From assembly GCF_036409155.1 (NCBI RefSeq), contig NZ_JAZGLW010000004.1:124001-188000 (forward strand): a stretch of 64,000 bases of DNA. The letters are read 5' to 3'. This document shows positions 45,473 to 56,105 of the stretch, piece by piece (positions within the stretch are counted from its first letter, which is position 1; every line of letters starts with the position of its first letter). The notes below the pieces were generated by a model that saw only the letters and a program-made list of their open reading frames with translations, was not told where the DNA came from and ran no database searches. The stretch comes from Mycobacterium sp. 050128. GTDB lineage: Bacteria; Actinomycetota; Actinomycetes; Mycobacteriales; Mycobacteriaceae. A program made the translations under genes and the position numbers.

Positions 45473-46738
45473 GTGATCGAGTGGTCCGAGACCGATCTGA
45501 TGATGCGGGATGCCGTTCGTCAGTTCGTGGACAAGGAGATCCGCCCGCATATCGACGAACTGGAAACCGGTGCGCTGTCGCCGTATCCGATCGCGCGGAA
45601 GTTCTTCAGCCAGTTCGGCCTCGACGCGATGGCCGCAGAGTCGGTCAAGAAGATGCTGGACCGTGAGCGCGCCAAGGCCAACGGTGAACCCAAGGGTGAA
45701 AAGCGGGACGGTGCGGACGATTCCGGTGGCCTGGGCGGACAGCAGTCGATGGTTGCGGTGCTGGTCTCCGAAATCGCGCGGGTCAGCATCGGATTGCTGA
45801 GCACCGCATCGGTCAGCCTCGGTCTGGGCGCGGCGACGATCATGAGCCGCGGCACGCTGGCCCAGAAAGAGCGCTGGCTGCCCGAGCTGATGACGCTGGA
45901 AAAGATTGCGGCGTGGGCGATTACCGAGCCGGATTCCGGCTCGGATGCGTTCGGTGGCATGAAGACCTACGTCAAGCGCGACGGCGCGGACTACATCCTC
46001 AACGGGCAGAAGACATTCATCACCAACGGGCCGTACGCCGACGTGCTGGTCGTGTACGCCAAGCTCGACGAGGGCGACGCGGCCCCGGACAAGAAGGTGG
46101 ACAAGCGCAACCGCCCGGTGCTGGTGTTCGTGCTCGACGCCGGGATGGAAGGCCTGACGCAGGGCAAGCCGTTCAAGAAGATGGGCATGATGTCCTCGCC
46201 GACCGGGGAGCTGTTCTTCGACAACGTGCGGCTGAGCCCGGACCGGCTGCTCGGCGAGAGCGAACAGCACGCCAGCGGCGACGGCCGCGAAAGCGCGCGC
46301 GACAATTTCGCCGCCGAGCGGATCGGGATCGCGATGATGGCGCTGGGCATCATCGACGAATGTCACCGGCTCTGTGTGGATTACGCGAAGACCCGCACGC
46401 TGTGGGGCAAGAACATAGGGCAGTTCCAGCTGATCCAGCTCAAGCTGGCGAAGATGGAAATCGCCCGGATGAACGTGCAGAACATGGTATTCATGACGAT
46501 CGAGCGGCAACAGGCCGGTAAACCGCTGACGCTGGCCGAGGCGTCGGCCGTCAAGCTGTACTCCTCGGAGACGGCCACCGAGGTGGCGATGGAGGCCGTG
46601 CAGTTGTTCGGTGGCAACGGCTATATGGCCGAGTACCGCGTCGAGCAGCTGGCCCGCGACGCCAAGTCGCTGATGATTTACGCCGGCAGCAACGAGGTTC
46701 AGGTCACTCACATCGCCAAGGGTCTGCTGACCGGTTAA
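45473..46738 (+). CDS. fadE21: Acyl-CoA dehydrogenase FadE21
   Basis: 421 residues. WAITEPDSGSDAFG and LNGQKTFITNG flavin-binding signatures; QLFGGNGYMAEYRVEQLARDAK and the terminal IYAGSNEVQVTHIAKGLL are typical. A charged insertion near residues 65-82 (DRERAKANGEPKGEKRDG) is unusual. GTG 45473 is chosen because homology starts there. It converges on the mntR gene, the two TAA stops sharing TTAA. Corresponds to Rv2789c. Confidence 0.93.
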   Translation: MIEWSETDLMMRDAVRQFVDKEIRPHIDELETGALSPYPIARKFFSQFGLDAMAAESVKKMLDRERAKANGEPKGEKRDGADDSGGLGGQQSMVAVLVSEIARVSIGLLSTASVSLGLGAATIMSRGTLAQKERWLPELMTLEKIAAWAITEPDSGSDAFGGMKTYVKRDGADYILNGQKTFITNGPYADVLVVYAKLDEGDAAPDKKVDKRNRPVLVFVLDAGMEGLTQGKPFKKMGMMSSPTGELFFDNVRLSPDRLLGESEQHASGDGRESARDNFAAERIGIAMMALGIIDECHRLCVDYAKTRTLWGKNIGQFQLIQLKLAKMEIARMNVQNMVFMTIERQQAGKPLTLAEASAVKLYSSETATEVAMEAVQLFGGNGYMAEYRVEQLARDAKSLMIYAGSNEVQVTHIAKGLLTG

Positions 46739-47427
46739 GGCACGACCCAGATCGCCCGGGCGGCGGGACTGCCCAGATCGACGGTGGTCTCGGCGCCGTC
46801 GGCGGCTTCGATCGCGACCGAGATCATCCCGGCGAATTCGCGGCGGGTCACCACCCGCACCTGCGAGTCGAGGTTGATCCCGACGCTGTCGAAATACCGC
46901 AGCATCTCCGGGTCCTTGTCGGAGATGCGGGCCACCGTGATGGTTTCGTCCTCGCCGCACGCCCACAGCTGGCGCACCGGCCGGGTGGGCACCTGGCCGT
47001 CGGAAGCCGGGATGGGGTCGCCGTGCGGGTCGCGGCGCGGGAAGCCCAGTTTGGCGTCGATGCGGTCCACCAGCCGGTCCGATACCGCGTGCTCGAGCAC
47101 CTCGGCCTCGTCGTGCACCTCGTCCCAGCCGTAGCCGAGCTCGCTGACCAGGAAGGTCTCCAGCAGCCGGTGCCGGCGCACCACTTCGAGCGCCGCGCGC
47201 CGGCCCGCTTCGGTCAGGGTCACGGCGCCGTACTTCGCGTGGTCGACCAGGCCCTGCTCGGCGAGCTTGCGGATCGATTCCGACGCCGTGCTGGCCGACA
47301 CGCCGATTCGGTCGGCCAGCATCTTGGTGCTGACCTTTTCCACCGACCACTCCTGGGCATTCCAAATGACCTTGAGATAGTCCTGGCCAACCGCGGTGAG
47401 ACCGCCGGCCTCTTCGTCAGCCCTCAC
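46735..47427 (-). CDS. sirR: DtxR-family metalloregulator (MntR/SirR)
   Basis: 230 residues. N-terminal winged helix (VSASTASESIRKLAEQGLV), metal-binding/dimer domain (RRHRLLETFL, DEVHDEAEVLEHAVSD, CGEDETI), and a C-terminal SH3-like FeoA domain (LRYFDSVGINLDSQVRV). The M. tuberculosis counterpart Rv2788 is a Mn-responsive repressor. GTG 47427 chosen; the frame is open far upstream but without homology. TTTAGGC just upstream could belong to its own operator, but no clear palindrome was seen. Confidence 0.92.
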   Translation of the reverse strand: MRADEEAGGLTAVGQDYLKVIWNAQEWSVEKVSTKMLADRIGVSASTASESIRKLAEQGLVDHAKYGAVTLTEAGRRAALEVVRRHRLLETFLVSELGYGWDEVHDEAEVLEHAVSDRLVDRIDAKLGFPRRDPHGDPIPASDGQVPTRPVRQLWACGEDETITVARISDKDPEMLRYFDSVGINLDSQVRVVTRREFAGMISVAIEAADGAETTVDLGSPAARAIWVVP

Positions 47428-47558
47428 AAACGAAAAGTTTAGGCAATCTAGGGCTGGTCTGGCGTGCTGACCGGCCCGGCGGGTGTGGCCGTGCCGAAAA
47501 CACCGGCCCCGGTGCTGCGGAATCGGGAACCTACGGCGCGTCGGGCCGGAGCGCACCG

Positions 47559-47564
47559 TAGGCT
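47559..47564 (+). promoter_or_regulatory. -10 hexamer for leaderless ribF
   Basis: TAGGCT, 7 nt before the GTG at 47572. Confidence 0.5.
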
Positions 47565-47571
47565 TGCCATC

Positions 47572-48543
47572 GTGCAGCGGTGGCGCGGCCAAGACGAGAT
47601 CCCCACTGACTGGGGCCGATGCGTGCTCACGATCGGGGTGTTCGACGGTGTGCACCGCGGTCATGCGGAATTGATTGCGCACGCGGTGAAAGCCGGGCGG
47701 GCACGCAACGTGCCGGCCGTGCTGATGACGTTCGATCCGCATCCAATGGAAGTGGTCTATCCGGGCAGTCACCCGGCGCAGCTGACCACGCTGACCCGGC
47801 GCGCCGAGCTCGTCGAGGAGTTGGGTGTCGACGTCTTCCTCGTTATGCCGTTCACCACGGACTTCATGAAGCTCACTCCGGAGCGCTACGTCCACGAGCT
47901 GCTGGTGGAGAAGCTGCATGTGGTCGAGGTCGTGGTGGGGGAGAACTTCACCTTCGGCAAGAAGGCGCTCGGCTCGGTCGACACCTTGCGCAAGGCCGGT
48001 GACCGGTTCGGATTCGCGGTGGAATCGATGTCGCTGCTGTCCGAGCATCACAGCAACGAGACCGTGACGTTCTCGTCGACCTACATCCGCTCCTGCGTCG
48101 ACGCCGGCGACATGGTGGCGGCCACCGAGGCGCTGGGCCGCCCGCACCGCGTCGAAGGCGTCGTCGTGCGGGGTCACGGGCGGGGCGCCGAGTTGGGCTT
48201 TCCGACCGCGAACGTCGCCCCGCCGATGTACTCGGCGATCCCGGCCGACGGCGTGTACGCCGCCTGGTTCACCGTGCTGGGGCACGGACCGGTGACCGGC
48301 ACCGTCGTCCCGGGGGAGCGCTATCAGGCCGCGGTCTCCGTCGGCACCAACCCGACCTTCTCCGGGCGCACCCGCACCGTCGAGGCGTTCGTCCTCGATA
48401 CGACCGCTGACCTGTACGGACAACATGTCGCCCTGGACTTCGTCGCCCGCATTCGCGGACAGCACAAGTTCGATTCGGTGAAGGAACTGGTGGCCGAGAT
48501 CGGCGTCGACACCAACCGAACGCGCACGCTGCTCGGCGACTGA
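47572..48543 (+). CDS. ribF: Bifunctional riboflavin kinase/FAD synthetase
   Basis: 323 residues. The N-terminal FMN adenylyltransferase has TIGVFDGVHRGHAELI and SSTYIRSCVDAGD. The C-terminal kinase has GRGAELGFPTANVAPP and VSVGTNPTF. Makes FMN and FAD from riboflavin. GTG 47572 agrees with the promoter and with Rv2786c; the frame extends 36 codons upstream without homology. Confidence 0.95.
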   Translation: MQRWRGQDEIPTDWGRCVLTIGVFDGVHRGHAELIAHAVKAGRARNVPAVLMTFDPHPMEVVYPGSHPAQLTTLTRRAELVEELGVDVFLVMPFTTDFMKLTPERYVHELLVEKLHVVEVVVGENFTFGKKALGSVDTLRKAGDRFGFAVESMSLLSEHHSNETVTFSSTYIRSCVDAGDMVAATEALGRPHRVEGVVVRGHGRGAELGFPTANVAPPMYSAIPADGVYAAWFTVLGHGPVTGTVVPGERYQAAVSVGTNPTFSGRTRTVEAFVLDTTADLYGQHVALDFVARIRGQHKFDSVKELVAEIGVDTNRTRTLLGD

Positions 48544-48593
48544 CCCGCGGCAGGCCGCACTCCGACGATTCGGTCCGGGCAGCTCATGGCTGC

Positions 48594-48599
48594 TAAACT
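48594..48599 (+). promoter_or_regulatory. -10 hexamer upstream of rpsO
   Basis: TAAACT, predicting an rpsO leader of about 80 nt. No convincing -35. Confidence 0.35.
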
Positions 48600-48684
48600 C
48601 CCGGACGACATCGGCGCGTGCTGCGGTTCGCGGCGGCCGTGCCTGACTGTGAACATTCGCGGACCGATTGATGGAGTTAATTTC

Positions 48685-48954
48685 GTGGCGCTTACTGCCG
48701 AGCAGAAAAAAGAAATTCTGGGCCAATACGGCCTGCACGACACCGACACCGGATCGCCGGAGGCGCAGATCGCGCTGCTGACCAAGCGGATCGCCGACCT
48801 TACCGAGCACCTCAAGGTGCACAAGCACGACCACCACTCGCGGCGCGGCTTGCTGCTGCTGGTCGGTCGCCGGCGCCGGCTGATCAAGTACATCTCGCAG
48901 ATCGACGTCGAGCGCTACCGCTCGCTGATCGATCGGCTGGGCCTGCGTCGCTGA
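48685..48954 (+). CDS. rpsO: Ribosomal protein uS15
   Basis: 89 residues, exact family length. [38 protein letters not shown] and the C-terminal [12 protein letters not shown] are all conserved. GTG 48685. Followed by the 331-bp leader of pnp, the order usual in bacteria (rpsO-pnp). Corresponds to Rv2785c. Confidence 0.98.
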   Translation: MALTAEQKKEILGQYGLHDTDTGSPEAQIALLTKRIADLTEHLKVHKHDHHSRRGLLLLVGRRRRLIKYISQIDVERYRSLIDRLGLRR

Positions 48955-49285
48955 CGCAGAGTCCATCCCACGCCACCCCGGCGGGCCAAATTCGCCGGTG
49001 TAGAGTGGGGGCGTTCTGGGCCAGTCTGGCCTGAACAAACGGTGCGGTACGCACAGATCCGTGTGTGCCGTTCCAGCGTGTCACGACGGAAGCACCCCGG
49101 TCTGTATCGGGCGGTCTTCGGTAGTGGCAGCCGGGCTCTCCGGATCTGGGGCAGGTCGGCCGCTTCGATCGATGGCCGTAGCCGCATTCAGACTTTAGTT
49201 TCGCGAGGGTTGCTCCGAACCCTCTGCGGGTTGCGTGTGACGACGCGAAAAAGCTGAATAACCCAGAGAGGCTGTACGGACACCT
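48955..49285 (+). other. rpsO-pnp intergenic region (probable pnp leader)
   Basis: 331 bp without a gene. TAGAGT at 49001-49006 is a -10 candidate and would give a leader of about 280 nt. Contains a perfect 7-bp stem at 49205-49224. A GC-rich region with several short inverted repeats around 49040-49075 was not resolvable by eye. Confidence 0.5.
49205..49224 (+). promoter_or_regulatory. Hairpin in the pnp leader
   Basis: GAGGGTT-gctccg-AACCCTC, perfect 7-bp stem with a 6-nt loop, 61 nt before the pnp ATG. In E. coli the pnp leader hairpin is the site of RNase III/PNPase autoregulation; a similar role here is inference. Confidence 0.45.
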
Positions 49286-51580
49286 ATGTCTGTAGCTCAA
49301 ATTGATGAAGGCGTGTTCGAGACGACCGCCACAATCGACAACGGGACCTTTGGATCCCGGACCATTCGTTTCGAGACCGGTCGGCTGGCCCAGCAGGCCG
49401 CCGGTGCCGTCGTCGCCTACCTCGACGACGAGAACATGCTGCTGTCGGCGACCACCGCCAGCAAGTCACCCAAGGAACACTTCGACTTCTTCCCGCTGAC
49501 GGTCGACGTCGAGGAGCGGATGTACGCCGCCGGGCGCATCCCCGGTTCGTTCTTCCGTCGTGAGGGCCGCCCCTCCACCGACGCGATCCTGACCTGCCGG
49601 CTCATCGACCGTCCGCTGCGGCCGTCGTTCATCTCCGGCCTGCGCAACGAGATCCAGGTCGTCGTCACGATCCTGAGCCTGGACCCCAACGACCTGTACG
49701 ACGTGCTGGCGATCAACGCCGCGTCGGCATCCACCCAGATCAGCGGGCTGCCGTTCTCCGGCCCCATCGGGGGCGTGCGCGTCGCGCTGATCGACGGCCA
49801 GTGGGTCGCGTTCCCGACCGTCGAGCAGCTCGAACGGGCCGTGTTCGACATGGTCGTGGCCGGCCGCACGGTCGGCGAAGGCGACCAAAAAGACGTGGCC
49901 ATCATGATGGTCGAGGCCGAGGCCACCGAAAACCTCATCGAGCTCGTCGAGGGCGGCGCCCAGGCGCCCACGGAAACCGTTGTGGCCGAAGGCCTGGAGG
50001 CCGCCAAGCCGTTCATCGCCGCGCTGTGCACCGCTCAGCAGGAGCTGGCCGACGCGGTCGCCAAGCCCGTCGGTGAGTACCCGACGTTCCCGGACTACGG
50101 CGAAGACGTCTACTACGCGGTCGCCTCGGTGGCCACCGACGAGCTGGCCAAGGCGCTGACCATCGGCGGCAAGGCCGAGCGCGACGCGCGCACCGACGAA
50201 CTCAAGGCCGAGGTGGCCGAGCGGCTCACTGGGCCCTCTGCGACCTACGAGGGCCGCGAGAAAGAGGTCAGCGCCGCATTCCGATCGTTGACCAAGAAGC
50301 TGGTGCGCCAGCGCATCCTGACCGACCACTTCCGCATCGACGGCCGCGGCATCACCGATATCCGCGCGCTGTCGGCCGAGGTAGCCGTCGTGCCGCGGGC
50401 GCACGGCAGCGCGCTGTTCGAGCGGGGCGAGACCCAGATCCTGGGTGTCACCACACTGGACATGGTCAAGATGGCCCAGCAGATCGACTCGCTGGGGCCG
50501 GAAACCTCCAAGCGGTACATGCACCACTACAACTTCCCGCCGTTCTCCACCGGTGAGACGGGCCGCGTCGGTTCGCCGAAGCGGCGTGAGATCGGGCACG
50601 GCGCGCTGGCCGAGCGGGCGCTGATCCCGGTGCTGCCCAGCGTCGAGGAATTCCCCTACGCGATCCGCCAGGTGTCGGAAGCGTTGGGCTCCAACGGTTC
50701 AACGTCGATGGGATCGGTCTGCGCGTCCACGCTGGCGCTGCTGAACGCCGGGGTTCCGCTGAAGGCGCCGGTGGCCGGTATCGCGATGGGCCTGGTCTCC
50801 GACGACGTAGAAATCGAGGCGGGAGACGGCACAAAATCCACCGAACGCCGTTTCGTCACCCTGACCGACATCCTGGGTGCCGAGGACGCGTTCGGCGACA
50901 TGGACTTCAAGTGCGCCGGCACCAAGGACTACGTCACCGCGCTGCAGCTGGACACCAAGCTCGACGGGATCCCGTCGCAGGTGCTCGCGGGTGCGCTGGC
51001 CCAAGCCAAGGACGCGCGGCTGACGATCCTCGAGGTGATGGCCGAGGCCATCGACGAGCCCGACCAGATGAGCCCGTACGCGCCGGTGGTGACCACCATC
51101 AAGGTCCCAGTGGACAAGATCGGTGAGGTCATCGGCCCCAAGGGCAAGATGATCAATTCCATCACCGAGGAGACCGGCGCGCAGATCTCCATCGAGGACG
51201 ACGGCACCGTGTTCGTCGGTGCCACCAACGGTCCCTCGGCGCAGGCCGCGATCGACCGGATCAACGCCATTGCCAACCCGCAGCTGCCGACGGTGGGCGA
51301 GCGATTCCTCGGGACCGTGGTCAAGACAACGGATTTCGGTGCTTTCGTGTCGCTGCTGCCGGGCCGCGACGGTCTGGTGCACATCTCCAAGCTCGGTAGG
51401 GGCAAGCGCATCGCCAAGGTCGAGGACGTGGTGAACGTCGGCGACAAGCTGCGCGTGGAGATCGCCGACATCGACAAGCGGGGCAAGATCTCGCTGGTCG
51501 TGGTCGAGGAAGACACCGCAGCACCCGCTGCCGATTCCCCGGAGACCGCGCCAGCCGATGCCGCGACAGCCAGTAGCTGA
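49286..51580 (+). CDS. pnp: Polynucleotide phosphorylase (GpsI)
   Basis: 764 residues. Two RNase PH-like domains ([19 protein letters not shown] in the first, [26 protein letters not shown] in outline in the second). A KH domain ([14 protein letters not shown]) and an S1 domain ([18 protein letters not shown]) follow at the C terminus. Degrades RNA phosphorolytically. The last 23 nt overlap pepR. Corresponds to Rv2783c. Confidence 0.97.
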   Translation: MSVAQIDEGVFETTATIDNGTFGSRTIRFETGRLAQQAAGAVVAYLDDENMLLSATTASKSPKEHFDFFPLTVDVEERMYAAGRIPGSFFRREGRPSTDAILTCRLIDRPLRPSFISGLRNEIQVVVTILSLDPNDLYDVLAINAASASTQISGLPFSGPIGGVRVALIDGQWVAFPTVEQLERAVFDMVVAGRTVGEGDQKDVAIMMVEAEATENLIELVEGGAQAPTETVVAEGLEAAKPFIAALCTAQQELADAVAKPVGEYPTFPDYGEDVYYAVASVATDELAKALTIGGKAERDARTDELKAEVAERLTGPSATYEGREKEVSAAFRSLTKKLVRQRILTDHFRIDGRGITDIRALSAEVAVVPRAHGSALFERGETQILGVTTLDMVKMAQQIDSLGPETSKRYMHHYNFPPFSTGETGRVGSPKRREIGHGALAERALIPVLPSVEEFPYAIRQVSEALGSNGSTSMGSVCASTLALLNAGVPLKAPVAGIAMGLVSDDVEIEAGDGTKSTERRFVTLTDILGAEDAFGDMDFKCAGTKDYVTALQLDTKLDGIPSQVLAGALAQAKDARLTILEVMAEAIDEPDQMSPYAPVVTTIKVPVDKIGEVIGPKGKMINSITEETGAQISIEDDGTVFVGATNGPSAQAAIDRINAIANPQLPTVGERFLGTVVKTTDFGAFVSLLPGRDGLVHISKLGRGKRIAKVEDVVNVGDKLRVEIADIDKRGKISLVVVEEDTAAPAADSPETAPADAATASS

Positions 51581-52940
51581 CGTACCCGGGGCGCGCCCCG
51601 GTCGAGTGGGTGCCCTGCGGCGGGGCAAGCACGGCCCCGAGGCTGAACCTGCGCTGCAGGCCACCTTGCGCCGCACCACGTTGCCGGGTGGCCTGCGGGT
51701 GGTCACCGAATACCTGCCCGCGGTGCGTTCCGCGTCCGTCGGGGTGTGGGTCGGTGTCGGATCGCGGGACGAAGGTGCGACCGTTGCCGGTGCGGCGCAC
51801 TTCCTCGAGCATCTGCTGTTCAAGTCGACGCCGACGCGCACCGCCGTCGACATCGCCCAGGCGATGGACGCCGTCGGCGGCGAGCTGAACGCGTTCACTG
51901 CCAAGGAGCACACCTGCTACTACGCGCACGTGCTCGACAGCGATCTCGAGCTGGCTGTCGACCTGGTGGCCGACGTGGTCCTCAACGGCCGCTGCGCCGT
52001 CGACGACGTCGAGCTCGAACGCGACGTCGTCCTCGAGGAGATCGCGATGCGCGACGACGACCCCGAAGACGCGCTGGGAGATATGTTCCTCTCGGCACTG
52101 TTCGGCGATCATCCGGTGGGGCGCCCGGTCATCGGTACCGCGCACTCGGTGTCGGCGATGACCCGCGCGCAGCTGCACTCCTTCCACATGCGGCGCTATA
52201 CGCCCGAACGGATGGTGGTCGCGGTGGCCGGCAACGTCGATCACGACGAGGTGGTCGCCTTGGTGCGCCAGCACTTCGGATCCCGTTTGGTGCGTGGGCG
52301 CCAGCCCATTTCGCCGCGCAAGGGCACCGGACGCGTGAACGGCCAACCGGGATTCTCGGTGGCCAAACGCGACGCCGAGCAGACCCACGTCTTGCTGGGC
52401 GTGCGCACTCCCGGGCGCAATTGGGAACATCGGTGGGCGCTGTCGGTGCTGCACACCGCGCTGGGTGGCGGGCTGAGCTCCCGGCTGTTCCAAGAGGTTC
52501 GCGAGCTACGCGGGCTGGCCTACTCGGTCTACTCCTCGGTCGACATGTTCTCCGACAGCGGTGCGCTGTCGGTCTATGCCGCCTGCCTGCCCGAGCGGTT
52601 CGCCGAGGTGATGCGGGTGACCACCGAGGTGCTCGAATCGGTGGCCCGCGACGGCATCACCGAGGCGGAGTGCCGCATCGCCAAGGGCTCCATGCGTGGC
52701 GGGATCGTGCTCGGCCTGGAAGACTCCAGTTCTCGTATGAGCCGGATCGGTCGTAGCGAATTGAACTATGGCAAGCACCGCAGCATCGAGCACACCCTGC
52801 GGAAGATCGACGACGTCACTGTCGACGAGGTCAACGCGGTGGCCGGCCAGCTGCTGACCAAGCGCTACGGCGCCGCGGTGCTGGGCCCGTATACTTCGAA
52901 ACGAGCACTGCCGCAACAACTTCGGGCGATGGTAAATTAG
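51558..52940 (+). CDS. pepR: M16-family zinc protease PepR
   Basis: 460 residues. The inverted zinc motif HFLEH (near residue 81), with the third ligand Glu in the downstream [16 protein letters not shown] region, identifies a pitrilysin/mitochondrial processing peptidase relative. A second M16 domain follows with [15 protein letters not shown]. The N-terminal 35 residues are longer than recalled for Rv2782c. ATG 51558 overlaps pnp in another frame. Confidence 0.93.
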   Translation: MPRQPVADVPGARPGRVGALRRGKHGPEAEPALQATLRRTTLPGGLRVVTEYLPAVRSASVGVWVGVGSRDEGATVAGAAHFLEHLLFKSTPTRTAVDIAQAMDAVGGELNAFTAKEHTCYYAHVLDSDLELAVDLVADVVLNGRCAVDDVELERDVVLEEIAMRDDDPEDALGDMFLSALFGDHPVGRPVIGTAHSVSAMTRAQLHSFHMRRYTPERMVVAVAGNVDHDEVVALVRQHFGSRLVRGRQPISPRKGTGRVNGQPGFSVAKRDAEQTHVLLGVRTPGRNWEHRWALSVLHTALGGGLSSRLFQEVRELRGLAYSVYSSVDMFSDSGALSVYAACLPERFAEVMRVTTEVLESVARDGITEAECRIAKGSMRGGIVLGLEDSSSRMSRIGRSELNYGKHRSIEHTLRKIDDVTVDEVNAVAGQLLTKRYGAAVLGPYTSKRALPQQLRAMVN

Positions 52941-52999
52941 CGCAATGTCCGCCTCCTTACTCGCGCCGTGCCGGCGCTCGCCGTCGCCGGATTAGCCAG

Positions 53000-54028
53000 A
53001 TGGTGCTGGGTTTTTGGGATATCGCGGTGCCCATCGTGGGCGCACCGATGTCGGGCGGACCCGGCAGCCCGGCGTTGGCGGCGGCGGTGTCCAACGCGGG
53101 CGGACTCGGTTTCGTCCCGGCCGGATACGTGAGCGCCGACCAGTTTGCGCAGGATGTCGCCGCGGCGCGCGCGGCCACCACCGGTCCGCTCGGTGTGAAC
53201 CTGCTTGTGCCGCAACCCAGTGTCGCCGACTGGGTGGCGCTGGACTACTACGCGGAAGCCCTCGAAGGGATCGCTGAGCACTACCAGGTTTATGTGGGCC
53301 GGCCCGAATTCGGGCACGACGACGACTGGGCGCGCAAGCTCGAAGTCGTCGCCGACCTGCGTCCGGAACTGGTGTCGTTCACCTACGGAGTGCCGTCGCC
53401 GGATGTGATCCGGCGGTTCGGTGCTCTCGGGCTGTTGGTGATGGTCACGGTGACGTCGCTTTACGAGGCCGGGGTGGCCGTCGCCGCCGGTGCGGACAGC
53501 CTGGTGGTCCAGGGTCCGAATGCCGGCGGGAACCGCGCCACCTTCGCACCCGATATGGATCCCGGCAGCGAGTCGCTGCATCAGCTGATCGACCGCATCC
53601 ACCGGGCACATCGCGACGTCCCGATCATCGCCGCGGGTGGCCTGGGCACCGCCGAGGACGTCGCGGGTGTGCTGCGCCGGGGAGCGGTGGCCGCGCAGGT
53701 GGGCACCGCGCTGCTGCTCAGTGACGAAGCCGGCACCAGCACCGGGCAACGCGTCGCCATGAAGAATCAACTCTTTTCCAAGACCATCGTCACGCGGGCC
53801 TTCTCGGGCCGGTATGCGCGCAGCCTGGAGAACGAATTCATTCGCCTGTTCGACAATGTGGCGCCACTGGGCTATCCCGAGGTGAACCAGATGACGCTGC
53901 CGATTCGGGAGGCGGCGACCGAGCGGGAAGATCCGCAGGGCATGAACCTCTGGGCGGGAACGTCTTTTCGCGAGGCGCAGGCGGGTCCGGTGGCCGACAT
54001 CGTCGCGAGTCTCACCCCCAACGACTAG
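53000..54028 (+). CDS. Nitronate monooxygenase / 2-nitropropane dioxygenase family
   Basis: 342 residues, FMN-binding TIM barrel. N-terminal PIVGAPMSGGPGSPALAAAVSNAGGLGFV, DSLVVQGPNAGGNRATF, and IIAAGGLGTAEDV match the family, which oxidises nitronates. The physiological substrate in mycobacteria is unclear. Corresponds to Rv2781c. Followed 6 nt later by a beta-lactamase gene, so it may share that transcript. Confidence 0.9.
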   Translation: MVLGFWDIAVPIVGAPMSGGPGSPALAAAVSNAGGLGFVPAGYVSADQFAQDVAAARAATTGPLGVNLLVPQPSVADWVALDYYAEALEGIAEHYQVYVGRPEFGHDDDWARKLEVVADLRPELVSFTYGVPSPDVIRRFGALGLLVMVTVTSLYEAGVAVAAGADSLVVQGPNAGGNRATFAPDMDPGSESLHQLIDRIHRAHRDVPIIAAGGLGTAEDVAGVLRRGAVAAQVGTALLLSDEAGTSTGQRVAMKNQLFSKTIVTRAFSGRYARSLENEFIRLFDNVAPLGYPEVNQMTLPIREAATEREDPQGMNLWAGTSFREAQAGPVADIVASLTPND

Positions 54029-54034
54029 CCCGGC

Positions 54035-54919
54035 GTGCCAGAACTCACCCGCCGGCGGTTGTTGGTGGCCGCGATGGCGGTCCCGGCGCTGAGCACCCGC
54101 GCGACCGCGCACGCCGATCCGCCGCAGGTCTACGGCCGCCTTGCCGAGCTCGAGCGCCAATACAACGCCTACATCGGGCTTTTCGCCGCAGATCTCGGGT
54201 CGGGGCGCACGTGCGCACATCGCGACGACGACCCCTTCGCGATGTGCTCGACGTTCAAGGCCTATGCCGCGGCGCGGGTGTTGCAGAAGGCGCAGCGCGG
54301 CGAATTAGACTTGCGGCAGTCGATCTTCATCGATCCCGCCGCGTTGCTGCCCAACTCACCGGTGACCGCGCCGCAGGCCGGCCACACCATGCCGCTCGCG
54401 CAGCTGTGCGCGGCCGCGTTGCAGCGCAGCGACAATGTGGCCGCCAACCTGCTGCTGGCGCAGATCGGCGGACCGTCGGCCATCACCGACTTCGCTCGCT
54501 CCATCGGAGACGAGCGCACCCGGCTCGATCGGTGGGAGATCGAATTGAACACCGCGATCCCCGGCGACCCGCGCGATACCAGCACCCCGCGGGCGCTTGG
54601 CACCGGAGTCCAAAACCTGCTCACCGGAACGGTTCTCGGTGACGCGCAGCGCAGCCAGCTGGAACAGTGGATGCGCGACAATGTGACCTCGAGCATGCGG
54701 GCGGGTCTGCCGCCGGGGTGGACCAGCGCCGACAAGACCGGCAGCGGGGACTATGGCAGCACCAACGACATCGGCATGGTCTACGGGCCGGCCGGGGAGC
54801 GCGTGGTGCTGTCGTTGATGACGCGCTCGCAGTCGGCGACCCCCGGCGCCGATGCCCTGCGTCCGCTGATCGTCGAGGTGACGAAATCGGTGCTGGGATG
54901 GCTGACCGCGCAGGGCTGA
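54035..54919 (+). CDS. Class A beta-lactamase, Tat-exported
   Basis: 294 residues. N-terminal [15 protein letters not shown] is a twin-arginine signal, cleavage near AHADPP. Active-site motifs are complete: STFK (catalytic Ser and Lys), SDN (130 loop), RWEIELN (Glu166 and Asn170 positions) and DKTGSGDYG. It has SDN where BlaC of M. tuberculosis is recalled to have SDG. In M. tuberculosis Rv2781c and ald are adjacent and blaC lies elsewhere, so this is a local insertion or a retained paralogue. GTG start; converges on ald with a 3-nt gap. Confidence 0.9.
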   Translation: MPELTRRRLLVAAMAVPALSTRATAHADPPQVYGRLAELERQYNAYIGLFAADLGSGRTCAHRDDDPFAMCSTFKAYAAARVLQKAQRGELDLRQSIFIDPAALLPNSPVTAPQAGHTMPLAQLCAAALQRSDNVAANLLLAQIGGPSAITDFARSIGDERTRLDRWEIELNTAIPGDPRDTSTPRALGTGVQNLLTGTVLGDAQRSQLEQWMRDNVTSSMRAGLPPGWTSADKTGSGDYGSTNDIGMVYGPAGERVVLSLMTRSQSATPGADALRPLIVEVTKSVLGWLTAQG

Positions 54920-54922
54920 GTG

Positions 54923-56038
54923 CTAGGCCAGCACGCCGGCCGGGTCGGTGAACGGCAAGCTCAGGTCGGCGGCCACCCGTTCGGACAGCAGCGCGCCTTC
55001 GTGTGTCGAAAGACCTTTTGCCAGAGCCGGATCCGACCGGCAGGCCTGCCGCCAGCCCTGGTCGGCGAGCCGGAGCACGTACGGCATCGTCGCGTTGGTC
55101 AGCGCGTAGGTCGAGGTCTTCGGGACCGCGCTGGGCATGTTGGCCACGCAGTAGAACAGCGCATCGTGCACCGTGAACGTCGGGTCGTCGTGGGTGGTGG
55201 GCCGCGAATCCTCGAAGCACCCGCCCTGATCGATGGAGATGTCCACCAGCACAGCGCCTGGTTTCATCTGTGCGACAAGCGAATTCGAGATCAACCTCGG
55301 TGCCTTGGAGCCGGGCACCAGCACGGCCCCGATCACCAGATCGGCGTGCCTGACCGCGCCCTCGAGCTCGTAGGTGGACGAGTGGCGAGTCTGGATGCGG
55401 CCGGTGAACTCGGCATCGAGCAGTCGCAACTTGTCGATGTTGAGGTCGAGCACCCGGACACTGGCCCCCATGCCACTGGCCACCCGGGCCGCGTTATAGC
55501 CGGCGGTGCCGGCGCCGATGACCACGACGTCGGCGGGCTTGACGCCCGGCACCCCGCCCATCAACGCGCCGCGTCCGCCCTGCGTCCGCATCAGGTGATA
55601 CGCCCCGATCTGAGCCGACAACCGGCCGGCGACTTCGCTCATCGGGGCCAGCAGCGGCAGCGCGCCGTCGGCGGTCTGCACGGTCTCGTAGGCGATCGAC
55701 GTTGTGCCCGAAGTCAATAGCGCGTCGGTGCAGGCACTCGACGCCGCCAGATGCAGATAGGTGAACAGGACCTGCCCGCCGCGCAACAGCGCATACTCGG
55801 CGGGCATCGGTTCCTTGACCTTGAGCAGCAGGTCGGCCTCGGTCCACAGCTGCTCGGCGGAGCTGAGGAGCTGCGCGCCCGCGGCCTTGAACTCCATATC
55901 GGTGATTGCCGACCCCTCTCCGGCGCCGGCTTGCACCAGCACCTCGTGGCCGCGGTGCGTCAATTCGGCGACGCCTGCCGGGGTAATGGCCACCCTGAAC
56001 TCGTTGTTTTTGGTCTCGGTGGGAATGCCGACTCGCAT
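54923..56038 (-). CDS. ald: L-alanine dehydrogenase
   Basis: 371 residues, exact family length. Reversible NAD-dependent alanine to pyruvate plus ammonia, also glyoxylate to glycine. [20 protein letters not shown] at the N terminus includes substrate-binding Arg and Lys; the Rossmann loop is [13 protein letters not shown]. Induced under hypoxia and on alanine in mycobacteria. Divergent from the AldR gene across 67 bp. ATG 56038 chosen over a long upstream extension. Corresponds to Rv2780. Confidence 0.97.
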   Translation of the reverse strand: MRVGIPTETKNNEFRVAITPAGVAELTHRGHEVLVQAGAGEGSAITDMEFKAAGAQLLSSAEQLWTEADLLLKVKEPMPAEYALLRGGQVLFTYLHLAASSACTDALLTSGTTSIAYETVQTADGALPLLAPMSEVAGRLSAQIGAYHLMRTQGGRGALMGGVPGVKPADVVVIGAGTAGYNAARVASGMGASVRVLDLNIDKLRLLDAEFTGRIQTRHSSTYELEGAVRHADLVIGAVLVPGSKAPRLISNSLVAQMKPGAVLVDISIDQGGCFEDSRPTTHDDPTFTVHDALFYCVANMPSAVPKTSTYALTNATMPYVLRLADQGWRQACRSDPALAKGLSTHEGALLSERVAADLSLPFTDPAGVLA

Positions 56039-56093
56039 GCCACAAGTGTGAAGAAAGTTCGATGAAGCGGCAAACAGGCTGATGTTAATTCCA

Positions 56094-56099
56094 TAAGAT
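56094..56099 (+). promoter_or_regulatory. -10 hexamer for leaderless aldR
   Basis: TAAGAT, 6 nt before the ATG at 56106. The 67-bp ald-aldR gap is AT-rich (TTAATT at 56085-56090) and should hold AldR sites. Confidence 0.5.
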
Positions 56100-56105
56100 C
56101 GGGAC

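Noticed and set aside
47436..47460. MntR/IdeR operator upstream of sirR (TTTAGGC-like)
   Set aside because: Only one half-site is convincing; the second half does not form a palindrome.
46735..49038. Reading the sirR frame back to 49038 as one 767-residue protein
   Set aside because: The upstream part lies antisense to ribF and rpsO; DtxR homology starts at the GTG 47427.
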